A DNA stretch of 37,006 nucleotides. It comes from Lachnospiraceae bacterium. GTDB taxonomy: Bacteria; Bacillota; Clostridia; Lachnospirales; Lachnospiraceae. The notes below the pieces were generated by a model. It made no database searches, was not told where the DNA came from, and saw nothing but the letters and a program-made list of their open reading frames with translations. The stretch spans positions 1 to 37,006 of the forward strand of contig JAJQFO010000213.1 in NCBI GenBank assembly GCA_021201095.1, read 5' to 3'. Below are positions 1 through 8,161 of this stretch, piece after piece (the first letter of the stretch is position 1; each line of letters starts with the position of its first letter). A program made the position numbers and the translations under genes.

Positions 1-56
1 TCCACACAGTTTTTACATCCGATGCATCGGTTCAGATCAATTCTTACCACGCTCAT
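1..56 (-). CDS. 4Fe-4S ferredoxin-type subunit (N-terminal part only)
   Basis: The reverse strand begins ATG-AGC-GTG and reads MSVVRIDLNRCIGCKNCV before leaving the window, so only 18 residues are visible. The CxxCxxC spacing (Cys-Ile-Gly-Cys-Lys-Asn-Cys) is the start of a bacterial 4Fe-4S ferredoxin motif. The ATG overlaps the TGA of the upstream flavoprotein (ATGA, 53-56), a typical sign of translational coupling, so this is most likely its electron-transfer partner. The arrangement resembles AprA/AprB of adenylylsulfate reductase, but the C-terminal part needed to tell AprB from a generic ferredoxin is outside the window. Confidence 0.75.
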   Translation of the reverse strand, partial: MSVVRIDLNRCIGCKNCV

Positions 57-1939
57 TTTCGCTCCCCCTTTCCTTTCCGGCCTCTTTCGGGCAGCTGGAA
101 GCCCATTTTTTCCGGCTCCCCGGGGTAATAAAATACATAGCGGGACTGATAGGCTTCCTCTCTGTCGCCAGCCCAGGCGTCCGGAACCGGCACCTTATCA
201 AACGTACTTTCTCCGTTTTCTGCCTTTCTCTGGGTAATATAGCATAAAAAGTTCTCATCATCCCGGAACGGATAATCCTCGCGGTAGGTCGATCCGCGGC
301 TCTCCTTCCGTTCCAGACCGGCGCGGAGCTTTAATTCCGCGGAGAGTACTTTGTGTTTCATCTCGATACACAGTCTTAAATCGTGGCTGGTAGCGGCCTG
401 CAGCTTCGGAACAACATGATCACGCATATATTCTACCTGCACCAGTGCCGCCTTCAGGGTCTCCTCGCTTTTGACCACAGTGATCCAATAAGGCGCCATG
501 ATGGAATGCAGTACATCGCGCGCCCAGTTCGGGTCAAAGCCATTTTCACGTCCCAACGGAGCAAGGATTTCCTCTTTTTTCAGCTGAATATCTTCTTCCG
601 GCAGCGGTGCAAAGCTTTCGCCGGCCGCATAGGAAGCTGCCGCCCGGCCTGCATGATCGCCATCGATCGATGTAAAGCAGGACGTAAATCCCACACCGCA
701 AGGATAGGCGGAACCGGACGGGGAGGTCGCATGAATTCCGTCTCCGGCTACATAAAGTCCGGCAATCTCCGTTTTTCCGTCCGTCTCTCCGAGACCGCAG
801 AACACGCCTGACGTAAGATGGCAGCACATACCGGTCGCCGCTCCTGCCAGCGTACTCGCCGCTACCGGCGTACTCATTTTTCCGGAACGCACTTCCTCCG
901 GATCTGTCTCATAGACCTTTGAGCCGCCGCGGCGGGTATAATTGGCTGTCGCCACATTCTGAATCTCGCTTCCATTTGCAAGCGGCACACCATTTACGGA
1001 GTTCTGTACCCGCTTCATGACCATCGCATACCCTTTCGCTGAAGCGTATCCGGCAGCGCTCTCCAGATCTACATCGCCGCCGCACAGCCAGATGTTTTCC
1101 AGGTACTGCCAGTGGTTGTCCAGAAATACATTTCCCGGCGCCTGGCTGGATGTCGTGTGGAAATCCTCAAATTCCTTTCCTGTAATCGGAAGCCCCATCT
1201 CCCAGGCCATATATTCTCCGTCAAAGGTATCTCCGCCGACCGGGTATCCTGTCGGCTTATAGCTGCCGCCTCCGGTCGCCATGACCACGGCTTTCGCGCT
1301 CACAGTGATCACCTGCCCGCTCGGGACATGGAAGGCCATCACGCCGCAGATTTTTCTTGACTCTGCTGCTCCGGATTCTGCAGCCCCGGCGATCAGATCC
1401 GTCACCATCGTATGCTCCAGATACGGAATCTCATAGCGATTCAATACCTCGATCCATTTTTTGTGCCGGTCAAATTTGTCAAACATCTCCCGGTATCCGA
1501 CAAAATCTTCCCGCTCGTAAAAATCACCGGCCTCCGCAGCCTTCGGATACTGGGCGAGAATCCCCCAGTCGGTCAGACGCTCATAGATGCCCTTCGATTC
1601 CCTCAGCCAGCACTCATACCAGCGCAGGTTGCACAGATAGTCGCCGCCGCGTTTCATGGCCTCCTTAAAGGCTTCCTCATCATCTCCGCGCTCCGGGTCG
1701 AACCAGCGAAAGCTCGACGGCCAGGGAGAAAGTCCGGAATAGCCGGGTTTTCCCTTGTCAATCACGAGGACATTCTGTCCAGACTCTTTTGCGGAGACAG
1801 CAGCGTTCAGTCCCGCAAATCCGCAGCCAATCACCACCACATCCGCCTGATAGGATTCTCCATAAGGACAGGTTACCTTTTCCGGCCTCGGCAGCTCCAT
1901 CGTACGAGGGGTACGGGGAATTTTGTTATTTTCTTTCAT
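53..1939 (-). CDS. FAD-dependent oxidoreductase, adenylylsulfate/fumarate reductase flavoprotein family
   Basis: A 628-residue flavoprotein. Near the N-terminus VVVIGCGFAGLNAAVSA is an FAD dinucleotide-binding GxGxxG fold. Further on, VVMATGGGS and, near residue 400, LYVAGDGIHATSPSG are the usual FAD_binding_2 signatures, and the length fits AprA or fumarate reductase A-type subunits. The start is placed at the ATG at 1939 because AAGGAAGTG sits about 8 nt before it; a GTG three codons earlier would overlap that ribosome binding site. There is no signal peptide, so it is cytoplasmic. It lies 18 bp after the flavodiiron-like fusion gene and overlaps the ferredoxin gene, so the three form one operon. 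In vivo substrate is unknown: no sulfate adenylyltransferase or dissimilatory sulfite reductase is visible, so the AprA-like resemblance does not prove sulfur metabolism. Confidence 0.8.
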   Translation of the reverse strand: MKENNKIPRTPRTMELPRPEKVTCPYGESYQADVVVIGCGFAGLNAAVSAKESGQNVLVIDKGKPGYSGLSPWPSSFRWFDPERGDDEEAFKEAMKRGGDYLCNLRWYECWLRESKGIYERLTDWGILAQYPKAAEAGDFYEREDFVGYREMFDKFDRHKKWIEVLNRYEIPYLEHTMVTDLIAGAAESGAAESRKICGVMAFHVPSGQVITVSAKAVVMATGGGSYKPTGYPVGGDTFDGEYMAWEMGLPITGKEFEDFHTTSSQAPGNVFLDNHWQYLENIWLCGGDVDLESAAGYASAKGYAMVMKRVQNSVNGVPLANGSEIQNVATANYTRRGGSKVYETDPEEVRSGKMSTPVAASTLAGAATGMCCHLTSGVFCGLGETDGKTEIAGLYVAGDGIHATSPSGSAYPCGVGFTSCFTSIDGDHAGRAAASYAAGESFAPLPEEDIQLKKEEILAPLGRENGFDPNWARDVLHSIMAPYWITVVKSEETLKAALVQVEYMRDHVVPKLQAATSHDLRLCIEMKHKVLSAELKLRAGLERKESRGSTYREDYPFRDDENFLCYITQRKAENGESTFDKVPVPDAWAGDREEAYQSRYVFYYPGEPEKMGFQLPERGRKGKGERK

Positions 1940-1957
1940 GCTGTTCACTTCCTTATC

Positions 1958-4588
1958 TTAAAAAAGTTCCTCATGCCGTGCGTGCTCCATCACAGCCTTC
2001 GTAACATCCGCGGTCTTGTCCGGACGCCCGATCAGCACCGCACCCTGCAGGGCATTTCCCATGAACCAGTACTGTTCCTGGCTGTTGTCCACATCGTCGA
2101 CGGTTTTTACCAGTCGGTAAGGTACGCCGCTTTGCTTGCCCGGATCTCCGATTGCAAACAGGGTTGTCCCAAACCCATCCAGATTCAGTCCCAGCAGCTG
2201 TGACTCGTACGCCAGCCGCTCTCCCGCCGCGTTCGCACCCGCAATTCGTCCCTGCTCGGACGCTTCCGCCCAGAGCTGGAAATTCACGCCGTCGTACTGC
2301 GCACAGTCTCCGCAGGCATAAACAGAAGGAAGGCTCGTCTCCATAAAGGCGTTCACAACAATCGCGCGCTCCACCTGCATTCCGGCATCCTGTGCAGCCT
2401 TCACATTCGCCCGGTTTCCGCAGGAAACAATCACGAAATCCGCCGGGAAGGTTTCTCCGGTTTTCAGCTTCACTCCTGTCGCCCGCTCCTTGCCGGTAAT
2501 GCCTTCGATCTGCACGCCTTCCAGGCATTCCACGCCCAGCGCTGCCATCTTCCTGCGCAGCACTGCGGCGGAATCTGCGTCTGCCTGCCGTCCGATAATC
2601 TGAGGCGCGGCTTCCAGCACTGTCACATGAATCCCGTTTTTCAGCAGCTCGCTCGCAGCCTCCAGCCCTAAGACACCGCCTCCGATCACGACCGCGTTTT
2701 TGGCGGTTTTCATCCAATCCTGAATTTTCCGGCTGTCCCAAAGATGACGGATCGTCACCACTCCTTCTTTCTGCCATCCTTCAAACGGCGGAATGAAACA
2801 CTCCGCGCCGGTCGCAAAAATCAGGCGGTCATAAGGAATCTCGTCGCCGCTTTTCGCAGCATGGACGATCTTCCGCTCTGGGTCAAAGGCGTCCGCCGTC
2901 TCCCCCAGCCGCAGGGAAATCCTTCGTTCCTCATACCATCCGGCCGGGTGAAGGTACAGCTCCTCATCCGGCGCATCGGCAATGCCAAGATTTTTAGTAA
3001 GCATCGGGCGATGGATCGGCAGATAATCCTCTGCTGACAGAATCAGAATCTCTCCCGTCTGATCTCTTTTGCGGATGGCTTCCGCCGCTGATGCACCGGC
3101 GACGCCGCCTCCGAGAATGACATAGCGCAGGTCAGTATCCTTCTGATAAGATATTTCTTCCTCCTCGACCGGCACGCACTGGTCGAGACCCACGCCGCAG
3201 ACTGGACAGGTGCCAAGCGAAGCATCAAATATTTCTCCGCAAACCAGACATTTTACAAGCTTCGGCTTCCTGGGATTCGGCACTTTCCGGGCGCTGCATC
3301 CGACTCCGAAGCCATAATTTCCGGCATTTTTCAGATCATTTTCCGTCAGCTCCCCTACAAAAAAGCTGCTCTGGATGCCTAAATCAAATCCGAGAAAAGC
3401 CAGATGCTCTCTTAAAAAATCCGCCTGGTCATCCTGCGTGGAAACCTTATAGAAGATCGACGCCAGCTTGCCTTTGCAGCTTTCCGCTTTCAAAGACGTC
3501 ACCACATCCCAGATCGCCTTTGCAGGAGTCCCCTTCGAGATCGTCGTTCCAAGAAGCAGGACATCCGCTGTCTGCGCTACACGAATAGCCTCATTCCGAT
3601 CTGTGGTGGAGAGGTTACAGCGTATGACGTTGAAAACCTCAGCCTCCTTCAGGCCATTTTCCACACAGGCCGCGTAATCTGTCAGTTCGTTCGTTCCTTC
3701 ATAAAGGATCGCCACACTCGGGTGGGCGGCTGTCATTGAGACTACTTTTCCATCCGGAGACGCTGTTTGTCCCTCTGAAATTCCCGCAACCTCACGCACA
3801 GAGGCTGTCCCATCCTTTTGTGAATCTGCTGCAGACGCAGTACCTTCTGTTTTGGGCATCCTGCTCTGCTGCAGATAATATGCCAGCATTTCTTCCAGCT
3901 TTTCCCCGTTCACCGCCGGTCCTATGGAGGGATAGATGGCCGCCACCTCATGCTCCCGCACAAACGCGACTGCACATTCTGCATCCGCGGCCTTTCCGGA
4001 AGCCGCAAGGTCTTCATAAAAGTCTTTCATTCCAAGATCCCATTGCGTGCTTCTTATCGAATCCGCCTCCGGAAGCTCCAACCCGCAGTACAGGGAGCCA
4101 AACAGATCCGATGTATAAATACTGCGATCCACCTGATCCAGCACATACAGCGCCGGGCAAAGCGTCCCCGCTCCAAGCAGCCGAAATTGAAACTGAGAGC
4201 CCAGCAGCGTCAACGTACGATTGTTCCGGATCTCCAGGCTCTTCGTCCCCTCCGGCAGGATTTTCTTCAACTGCTCAAGCACAGGATACGCGGCAATCAG
4301 TTCAATCCCGGCATTCTCCTGCAGAATACGCAGTACCGCCTCTCTGCTGTTTTCTTCCGTAAACACAACCAGATGGCTGATCCGCTCAAACGAAACATTC
4401 TGCCGGATCTGTTCCATCCACTGATTCACATAAGCGTCCGGTACCGTTCCAATCAGCAGGCACTCCTCCTGCGCCTGCACCAGATACGAGCTAAATGTCA
4501 GTCCGTTTCCCGCATACGACATATTCCGGAATACGCGGAGTTCACTGTCACTGACTCCAACATTCCGGACGTCATGGCATTTGTCCAT
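1958..4588 (-). CDS. Flavodiiron-like / flavodoxin / rubredoxin / NADH:rubredoxin reductase fusion protein
   Basis: An 876-residue multidomain redox protein. Residues 1 to about 235 resemble the metallo-beta-lactamase-like domain of flavodiiron proteins. About 280-435 is a flavodoxin domain (VAILYEGTNELTD, LLLGTTISKGTP). About 440-470 is a rubredoxin-like zinc/iron knuckle (KCLVCGEIF, GTCPVCGVG). From about 478 to the end is a pyridine-nucleotide-disulfide-type FAD/NADH reductase (YVILGGGVAGASAAEAI, AVVIGGGVLGLEAA, VYACGDCAQ). It therefore joins what NorV/NorW or FprA/rubredoxin/NROR do as separate proteins, suggesting NADH to FAD to rubredoxin to FMN transfer. The di-iron ligands of true flavodiiron proteins are mostly gone, so O2 or NO reduction is doubtful. 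The ATG at 4588 is chosen because GGAGAGGTGAG lies just upstream; an in-frame ATG at 4612 has no good site. Confidence 0.85.
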   Translation of the reverse strand: MDKCHDVRNVGVSDSELRVFRNMSYAGNGLTFSSYLVQAQEECLLIGTVPDAYVNQWMEQIRQNVSFERISHLVVFTEENSREAVLRILQENAGIELIAAYPVLEQLKKILPEGTKSLEIRNNRTLTLLGSQFQFRLLGAGTLCPALYVLDQVDRSIYTSDLFGSLYCGLELPEADSIRSTQWDLGMKDFYEDLAASGKAADAECAVAFVREHEVAAIYPSIGPAVNGEKLEEMLAYYLQQSRMPKTEGTASAADSQKDGTASVREVAGISEGQTASPDGKVVSMTAAHPSVAILYEGTNELTDYAACVENGLKEAEVFNVIRCNLSTTDRNEAIRVAQTADVLLLGTTISKGTPAKAIWDVVTSLKAESCKGKLASIFYKVSTQDDQADFLREHLAFLGFDLGIQSSFFVGELTENDLKNAGNYGFGVGCSARKVPNPRKPKLVKCLVCGEIFDASLGTCPVCGVGLDQCVPVEEEEISYQKDTDLRYVILGGGVAGASAAEAIRKRDQTGEILILSAEDYLPIHRPMLTKNLGIADAPDEELYLHPAGWYEERRISLRLGETADAFDPERKIVHAAKSGDEIPYDRLIFATGAECFIPPFEGWQKEGVVTIRHLWDSRKIQDWMKTAKNAVVIGGGVLGLEAASELLKNGIHVTVLEAAPQIIGRQADADSAAVLRRKMAALGVECLEGVQIEGITGKERATGVKLKTGETFPADFVIVSCGNRANVKAAQDAGMQVERAIVVNAFMETSLPSVYACGDCAQYDGVNFQLWAEASEQGRIAGANAAGERLAYESQLLGLNLDGFGTTLFAIGDPGKQSGVPYRLVKTVDDVDNSQEQYWFMGNALQGAVLIGRPDKTADVTKAVMEHARHEELF

Positions 4589-4654
4589 ATTCTCACCTCT
4601 CCGTTCATTCATTCCTGTGATTTTTTTAGTAATTGTGGAGTTTTTTCAGTGAAA

Positions 4655-4683
4655 ATTATAATAAATGCACAGTAAAAGAACAA
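4655..4683 (-). promoter_or_regulatory. Sigma-70-type promoter of the redox operon
   Basis: On the reverse strand TTGTTC (4678-4683) and TATAAT (4655-4660) are separated by exactly 17 nt, giving a transcript start about 60 nt before the ATG at 4588. Just upstream is an inverted repeat ATTCC-TGATT-GGAAT (4703-4717), which could be an operator. Confidence 0.6.
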
Positions 4684-4796
4684 TTCGAATTCCATAAGGG
4701 TCATTCCTGATTGGAATAATTGACGGAATATCGCCGGGTGCGGCTTCGGTCGCAAAACTCCCTCGCCGGGTTTTGCCCCAAACTCCGATTGTAGGG

Positions 4797-4838
4797 CGTG
4801 GTATGTCCATAATCTCTGATTGTGGATGTGGGCATCCC
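4797..4838 (+). repeat. Dispersed 42-bp repeat, copy A
   Basis: The 42 bases starting CGTGGTATGTCCATAATC match the reverse complement of 13370-13411 at 39 of 42 positions. Both copies are intergenic. It lies in a 400-bp gene-free stretch (4589-4993) that otherwise holds only a promoter, hairpin repeats and a terminator. Confidence 0.8.
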
Positions 4839-4895
4839 ACGCTTCGCATGGGATATGCCCTCGCCGGGTGGCATCCCACGCTTCGCATGGGATAT
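4831..4895 (+). repeat. Two tandem hairpin repeats
   Basis: GGCATCCCACGCTTCGCATG followed by GGATAT occurs at 4831-4856 and again identically at 4870-4895, separated by 13 bp containing CGCCGGG. Each copy can fold through ATCCCA/TGGGAT arms. No protein-coding signal is seen; it looks like an intergenic palindromic repeat cluster. Confidence 0.7.
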
Positions 4896-4914
4896 TCCTT
4901 GCCCGGCCCTGCAC

Positions 4915-4959
4915 ATAAAAACTGCGGTAAAAACTGCCCTCAGACAGTTCTTACCGCAG
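4915..4959 (-). terminator. Rho-independent terminator after the yoeB-type gene
   Basis: The arms CTGCGGTAA (4922-4930) and TTACCGCAG (4951-4959) pair perfectly over 9 bp and extend inward through AACTG/CAGTT. On the reverse strand the hairpin is followed by TTTTTATG. It lies 35 nt past the stop codon of the toxin gene. Confidence 0.8.
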
Positions 4960-4993
4960 AATCAAACTGCAAGCAAATTATTTTTACAAATGA

Positions 4994-5257
4994 TTATTTG
5001 TCTCGATAATGAGAACCACACTGCCATATTTCCAGCTGGTCATCCTTAATTCTGAATACTATACGATTTTTTTCATCTATTCGCACACTCCAGAATCCAG
5101 ATAAATCCCCTGACAATGGTTCCGGTTTCCCTGTACACTGATAACCATTTCTGTCTATATCTTTAAGAAGCCTGTTTATTTTCCTAAGTGTCTTTTTGTC
5201 TTGCTCCTGCCAATATAGATAGTCCTCCCAGGCTTCATCTCCCCATATTTTTCTCAT
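4994..5257 (-). CDS. yoeB: YoeB/Txe-family mRNA interferase toxin
   Basis: An 87-residue protein, the usual YoeB size, beginning MRKIWGDEAWEDYLYWQ and containing KPEPLSGDLSGFWSVRI. The residues known to be catalytic in E. coli YoeB are at the same numbers here: Glu46, Arg65, His83 and Tyr84. YoeB toxins bind the ribosome and cut mRNA at the A site. The ATG overlaps the antitoxin stop codon (ATGA at 5254-5257), so synthesis is probably coupled to the antitoxin. The partner is a RelB/DinJ-type protein rather than the YefM-type usually seen with YoeB. A strong terminator follows. Confidence 0.92.
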   Translation of the reverse strand: MRKIWGDEAWEDYLYWQEQDKKTLRKINRLLKDIDRNGYQCTGKPEPLSGDLSGFWSVRIDEKNRIVFRIKDDQLEIWQCGSHYRDK

Positions 5258-5523
5258 TCTTCTTCCTCAATTAAATCATGTTCTTTTAACGTACTTTTTC
5301 CGGATTCCACATCAGAAATTGCTTTACGCAGCCGCGCCATATTTTCATCACTATAAAAAGGGTCCACCGAAACTTCAAAGGGTATACGCTTTTCTCTTCC
5401 TACTTTTTTCGCAAAAATAGTAAATGCTGCTGTCATTGAAAGCCCAAGCTCGGAGCATACTTGTTCCATGCTTTTCTTCACATCTTCATCCAACCGGAAG
5501 TTAACATTCGCCGTCTGTGCCAT
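5254..5523 (-). CDS. RelB/DinJ-family antitoxin
   Basis: An 89-residue protein, MAQTANVNFRLDEDVKKSM, with a ribbon-helix-helix N-terminus, the DinJ/RelB-like segment LGLSMTAAFTIFAKK followed by RIPFEV, and an acidic C-terminal tail that would neutralise the basic toxin. The ATG at 5523 has AGAGGTAG about 8 nt upstream; a TTG two codons earlier is closer than ideal to that site. First gene of a two-gene operon with a well-formed promoter overlapped by a near-perfect palindrome, as expected for autorepression by the antitoxin-toxin complex. Confidence 0.88.
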   Translation of the reverse strand: MAQTANVNFRLDEDVKKSMEQVCSELGLSMTAAFTIFAKKVGREKRIPFEVSVDPFYSDENMARLRKAISDVESGKSTLKEHDLIEEEE

Positions 5524-5557
5524 AAACAACTACCTCTTCTCAAGTATATTTTTATAT

Positions 5558-5600
5558 ATTATAGACAGCTGTAATGAAAAAAGCAAGCTATTTTCATTAC
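5558..5600 (-). promoter_or_regulatory. Toxin-antitoxin promoter and palindromic operator
   Basis: On the reverse strand TTGCTT (5581-5586), 17 nt spacer and TATAAT (5558-5563). A 30-bp near-perfect palindrome with outer arms GTAATGAAAA (5571-5580) and TTTTCATTAC (5591-5600) covers the -35 element and most of the spacer, a good position for an antitoxin operator. The same palindrome lies just past the MATE gene stop codon and may also end that transcript. Confidence 0.75.
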
Positions 5601-5618
5601 AATCATTCATTTTTTACA

Positions 5619-7106
5619 TCAGAACCCTGCTTTTTTCTTCGTTTCTTTTCTAATACTGATAAAGCTGTAGATAAATGCCAGCACCTCTGAAATCCACATC
5701 GCGTACCAGGTATAGGAGATCCCGAGGAAGTTTGTGAACACCCACACGAGCGGCACAAGCACCACCAGCTGACGGATCGCGCCGCCGATCATGTTGATCA
5801 CGCCGTTGCCAAGGCCGGACGCGAAGTAGCCGAAGATGATCGTCATGGTAGCGAAGACGAAGGTCACAGATATAATCCGCAGTGCCGGTACGCCGATCGC
5901 GAGCATTTCCTCACTTGCCGCGAAAAGACCGAGCAGCTGCTTCGGGAATGCCAGGAAGATCACCGTGCCGATCAGAGCCATCACGATACCGGCCGGAACA
6001 ACACATTTCCACGCCTGTTTGATCCTGTCCTTATTGCCGGAGCCGAGGTTGAATCCGACAATCGGGATCGTCGCCTGACCAAGTCCGTTCATCGGCATCA
6101 TCAGGAAGTTCTGCAGCTTGTAGTAGACGCCGAAGAACGCCACTGCTGTTGTGGAAACAGACATCAGGACCGCGTTTACCGCGAAGGTCATCACACTGCC
6201 GATTGCCTGCATGACAATGGTCGGCATGCCGACGCGGTAGATCGCCTTCACATCGTCCATATTAAAATGATATCCTTTAAAGTGCACATGGATCACCGGG
6301 TTTTTCGTCTTGTTCAGCACCAGGGCTACCACAGCGCCTGTACACTGTCCGATGACCGTTGCGATCGCAGCGCCGCGGATGCCCATTTCCGGGCATCCCA
6401 GCAGGCCAAAGATCATGATCGGATCGAGGATAATATTGATGATCGCGCCGGAGATCAGGGAGACCATGCTCAGGATCGTATCTCCGACTGCCTGCAGAAG
6501 CCTCTGTCCGTAGGTCTGAATAAACGTACCATAACAGAAAATCACACAAACCTGCATGTACTGAATGCAAAGCTCCTTCAATTCCGGATCACTGGTCATC
6601 AGTCCGGCAATCGGCTTTGAGAAGAAAATCCCGACAAGGGAGAAAATCAATGCCGAAGCGATATTCAGAATCAAGCCGGTGGTAGCTGCGCGGCAGGCGT
6701 CCTCCTCTTTCTTCGCGCCGACATACCGGGACAGCAGAGAGTTCAGTCCGACATTGGTACCGACGCCGACCGCAATCATCAAAAACTGCACCGCATAGAC
6801 CAGAGAGGTAGCGGTCAGCGCCTGCTCCGAATATCTCGATACAAACATACTGTCTACAATGTTATAAAGGGACTGCACCAGCAAAGACAGCATCAGCGGC
6901 ACGGACATCGACAGCAACAGCGTATTCATCGGCATGACTGCCATTTTATTCTGTGAGCCGCCTGCACCGTGCGAACCATTCTGCCTTCCGCCTGCTCCGC
7001 CGGTACCCTGCGCATTATTTCCACTCACGCTCTGTCCGGCAGCGGCACCCTTGCCCGCTCCTGCGGATGTGTTTTGTCCTGCCTGTTTTGTTTTACTCTT
7101 TCCCAT
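5619..7106 (-). CDS. MATE-family multidrug/Na+ (or H+) antiporter
   Basis: A 495-residue integral membrane protein with about 12 hydrophobic segments arranged as two similar halves. MATE features include PLMLSLLVQSLYNIVDSMFVSR early and GVGTNVGLNSLLSRYVGA in the first half, then MPMNGLGQATIPIVGFNLGSG in the second. It should export cationic drugs or metabolites using an ion gradient. The first 55 or so residues form an unusual Gly/Ala/Ser/Asn/Gln-rich hydrophilic extension not needed for the fold. The gene starts 14 bp inside the end of the MarR gene, so the two are co-transcribed and coupled, suggesting that the MarR protein controls the pump. AAGGAG lies about 10 nt before the ATG. Confidence 0.9.
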   Translation of the reverse strand: MGKSKTKQAGQNTSAGAGKGAAAGQSVSGNNAQGTGGAGGRQNGSHGAGGSQNKMAVMPMNTLLLSMSVPLMLSLLVQSLYNIVDSMFVSRYSEQALTATSLVYAVQFLMIAVGVGTNVGLNSLLSRYVGAKKEEDACRAATTGLILNIASALIFSLVGIFFSKPIAGLMTSDPELKELCIQYMQVCVIFCYGTFIQTYGQRLLQAVGDTILSMVSLISGAIINIILDPIMIFGLLGCPEMGIRGAAIATVIGQCTGAVVALVLNKTKNPVIHVHFKGYHFNMDDVKAIYRVGMPTIVMQAIGSVMTFAVNAVLMSVSTTAVAFFGVYYKLQNFLMMPMNGLGQATIPIVGFNLGSGNKDRIKQAWKCVVPAGIVMALIGTVIFLAFPKQLLGLFAASEEMLAIGVPALRIISVTFVFATMTIIFGYFASGLGNGVINMIGGAIRQLVVLVPLVWVFTNFLGISYTWYAMWISEVLAFIYSFISIRKETKKKAGF

Positions 7107-7527
7107 TTTCTTCTACTCCTTTTAAATTTTGATAAATGCGCGAAAGTACACGCATAAACTGCTCCTGTTCCTCTTCTGATATCCCAGCAAATGCGGTCTC
7201 GTCCAGCTGCTTCATATACACATCCATCTTTTCACCCAGATCGGTACCCTTCGATGTGAGAAACAGCTTCTTCTTGCGCCGGTCGTCCATCTCCCGCTCA
7301 ACACGGATCAGACCGTCCCGTTCCATCCGTTCGATCAGGCCGGAAACCGTGGACTTGTCCAGATCCCAGGCTTCGCAGACCTCGGTCTGTGAACAGCCGT
7401 CATTCGTCGCCAGATACTCCAGAATGTGCGGCTGTCCCCGCAGCAGTCCGATGTCTCTGGCCTTGCGTAAAATGAATTTGCTGAACTGCCCTTTTGTCAG
7501 GGCAATCCGAACATGCAGACTATCCAT
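7093..7527 (-). CDS. MarR-family transcriptional regulator of the MATE pump
   Basis: A 144-residue protein with a winged helix-turn-helix: CSQTEVCEAWDLDKSTVSGLIERMERDGLI followed by the wing DDRRKKKLFLTSKG, typical MarR. AGGAG about 9 nt upstream of the ATG at 7527 supports the start. It is the first gene of a two-gene operon with the MATE transporter, and the leader contains overlapping inverted repeats just past the promoter, consistent with autorepression relieved by a pump substrate. The ligand is unknown. Confidence 0.9.
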   Translation of the reverse strand: MDSLHVRIALTKGQFSKFILRKARDIGLLRGQPHILEYLATNDGCSQTEVCEAWDLDKSTVSGLIERMERDGLIRVEREMDDRRKKKLFLTSKGTDLGEKMDVYMKQLDETAFAGISEEEQEQFMRVLSRIYQNLKGVEENGKE

Positions 7528-7672
7528 TTCCCGCTCTCCTTTCCTCTCCCGAATTCCGCACGGTTTTCCGGTCGGGATTCCATTTGATATTCTGTTTCGT
7601 TTTCTGCTTGGATTGTTTTGTTTGGTTTTCTGTTCTTTTTATTTCATTTCTTATACGATTCCACATATTATT

Positions 7673-7731
7673 GGTTTGTATGCAAACCGTTTGCTTACCA
7701 ACTATTATACGCTCACATTTCTGTTTGTCAA
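7673..7731 (-). promoter_or_regulatory. Promoter and overlapping palindromic operators for the MarR-MATE operon
   Basis: On the reverse strand TTGACA (7726-7731), 16 nt and TATAAT (7704-7709). Immediately downstream two inverted repeats share a half-site: GCAAAC-C-GTTTGC (7682-7694) and GGTTTG-TATG-CAAACC (7673-7688). They lie at and after the expected transcript start, a classic place for MarR repression. Confidence 0.7.
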
Positions 7732-7741
7732 CCGGCAATTT

Positions 7742-8161
7742 TCAATTATCCTCGAGTTTTTCTACCACTCGGCAGATCCGCAGCAGAGCCTCTGCGTCTT
7801 CTGTTCCCAGAAGATCTATGAGCCGGGCGGTATCCTCCCATTTTTTCTTTCGCCGCTGCCCCACACGCTCCCGCCCCAAGTCGGTCAGCTTCACACTCAC
7901 ACGCCTGCGGTCGCACGCTGCCGTTTCTCTGACAATGAGCCGGTCTTCTTCCAGTTCATTGAGAACCGCCGTTACACGCGGGGTAGTGACGTGCATGTAA
8001 TCGCGCAGATCCCCAGGGGAAGCCTGCCCCTGGTGCTCGTACAGAAAATTAAGTACCATCCCCCGCCCGGAATCGGATTCTCCGGAGCGCTTTCTTTTCT
8101 GGCTCACGCGCATTTTCCAGATTGCGTTTGTAACTTCTTCAATCAGCTGTTCCCTGTCCAT
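7742..8161 (-). CDS. MarR-family transcriptional regulator, end of the nitrogenase-like operon
   Basis: A 139-residue winged-helix protein. Visible motifs are MVLNFLYEHQGQASPGDLRDYM then VTTPRVTAVLNELEEDRLIVRE and a wing CDRRRVSVKLTDLGRE, as in MarR/SlyA proteins. The start at 8161 (MDREQLIEEV) has AGAAGGAAAG upstream and gives a normal MarR length. A longer reading from 8278 would overlap the nifH-like stop codon as ATGA, but it adds 39 charged, non-domain residues and has no ribosome binding site. Its position after the nifH-like gene suggests that it may regulate the nitrogenase-like or iron-transport operon, which is inference from context only. Confidence 0.82.
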   Translation of the reverse strand: MDREQLIEEVTNAIWKMRVSQKRKRSGESDSGRGMVLNFLYEHQGQASPGDLRDYMHVTTPRVTAVLNELEEDRLIVRETAACDRRRVSVKLTDLGRERVGQRRKKKWEDTARLIDLLGTEDAEALLRICRVVEKLEDN

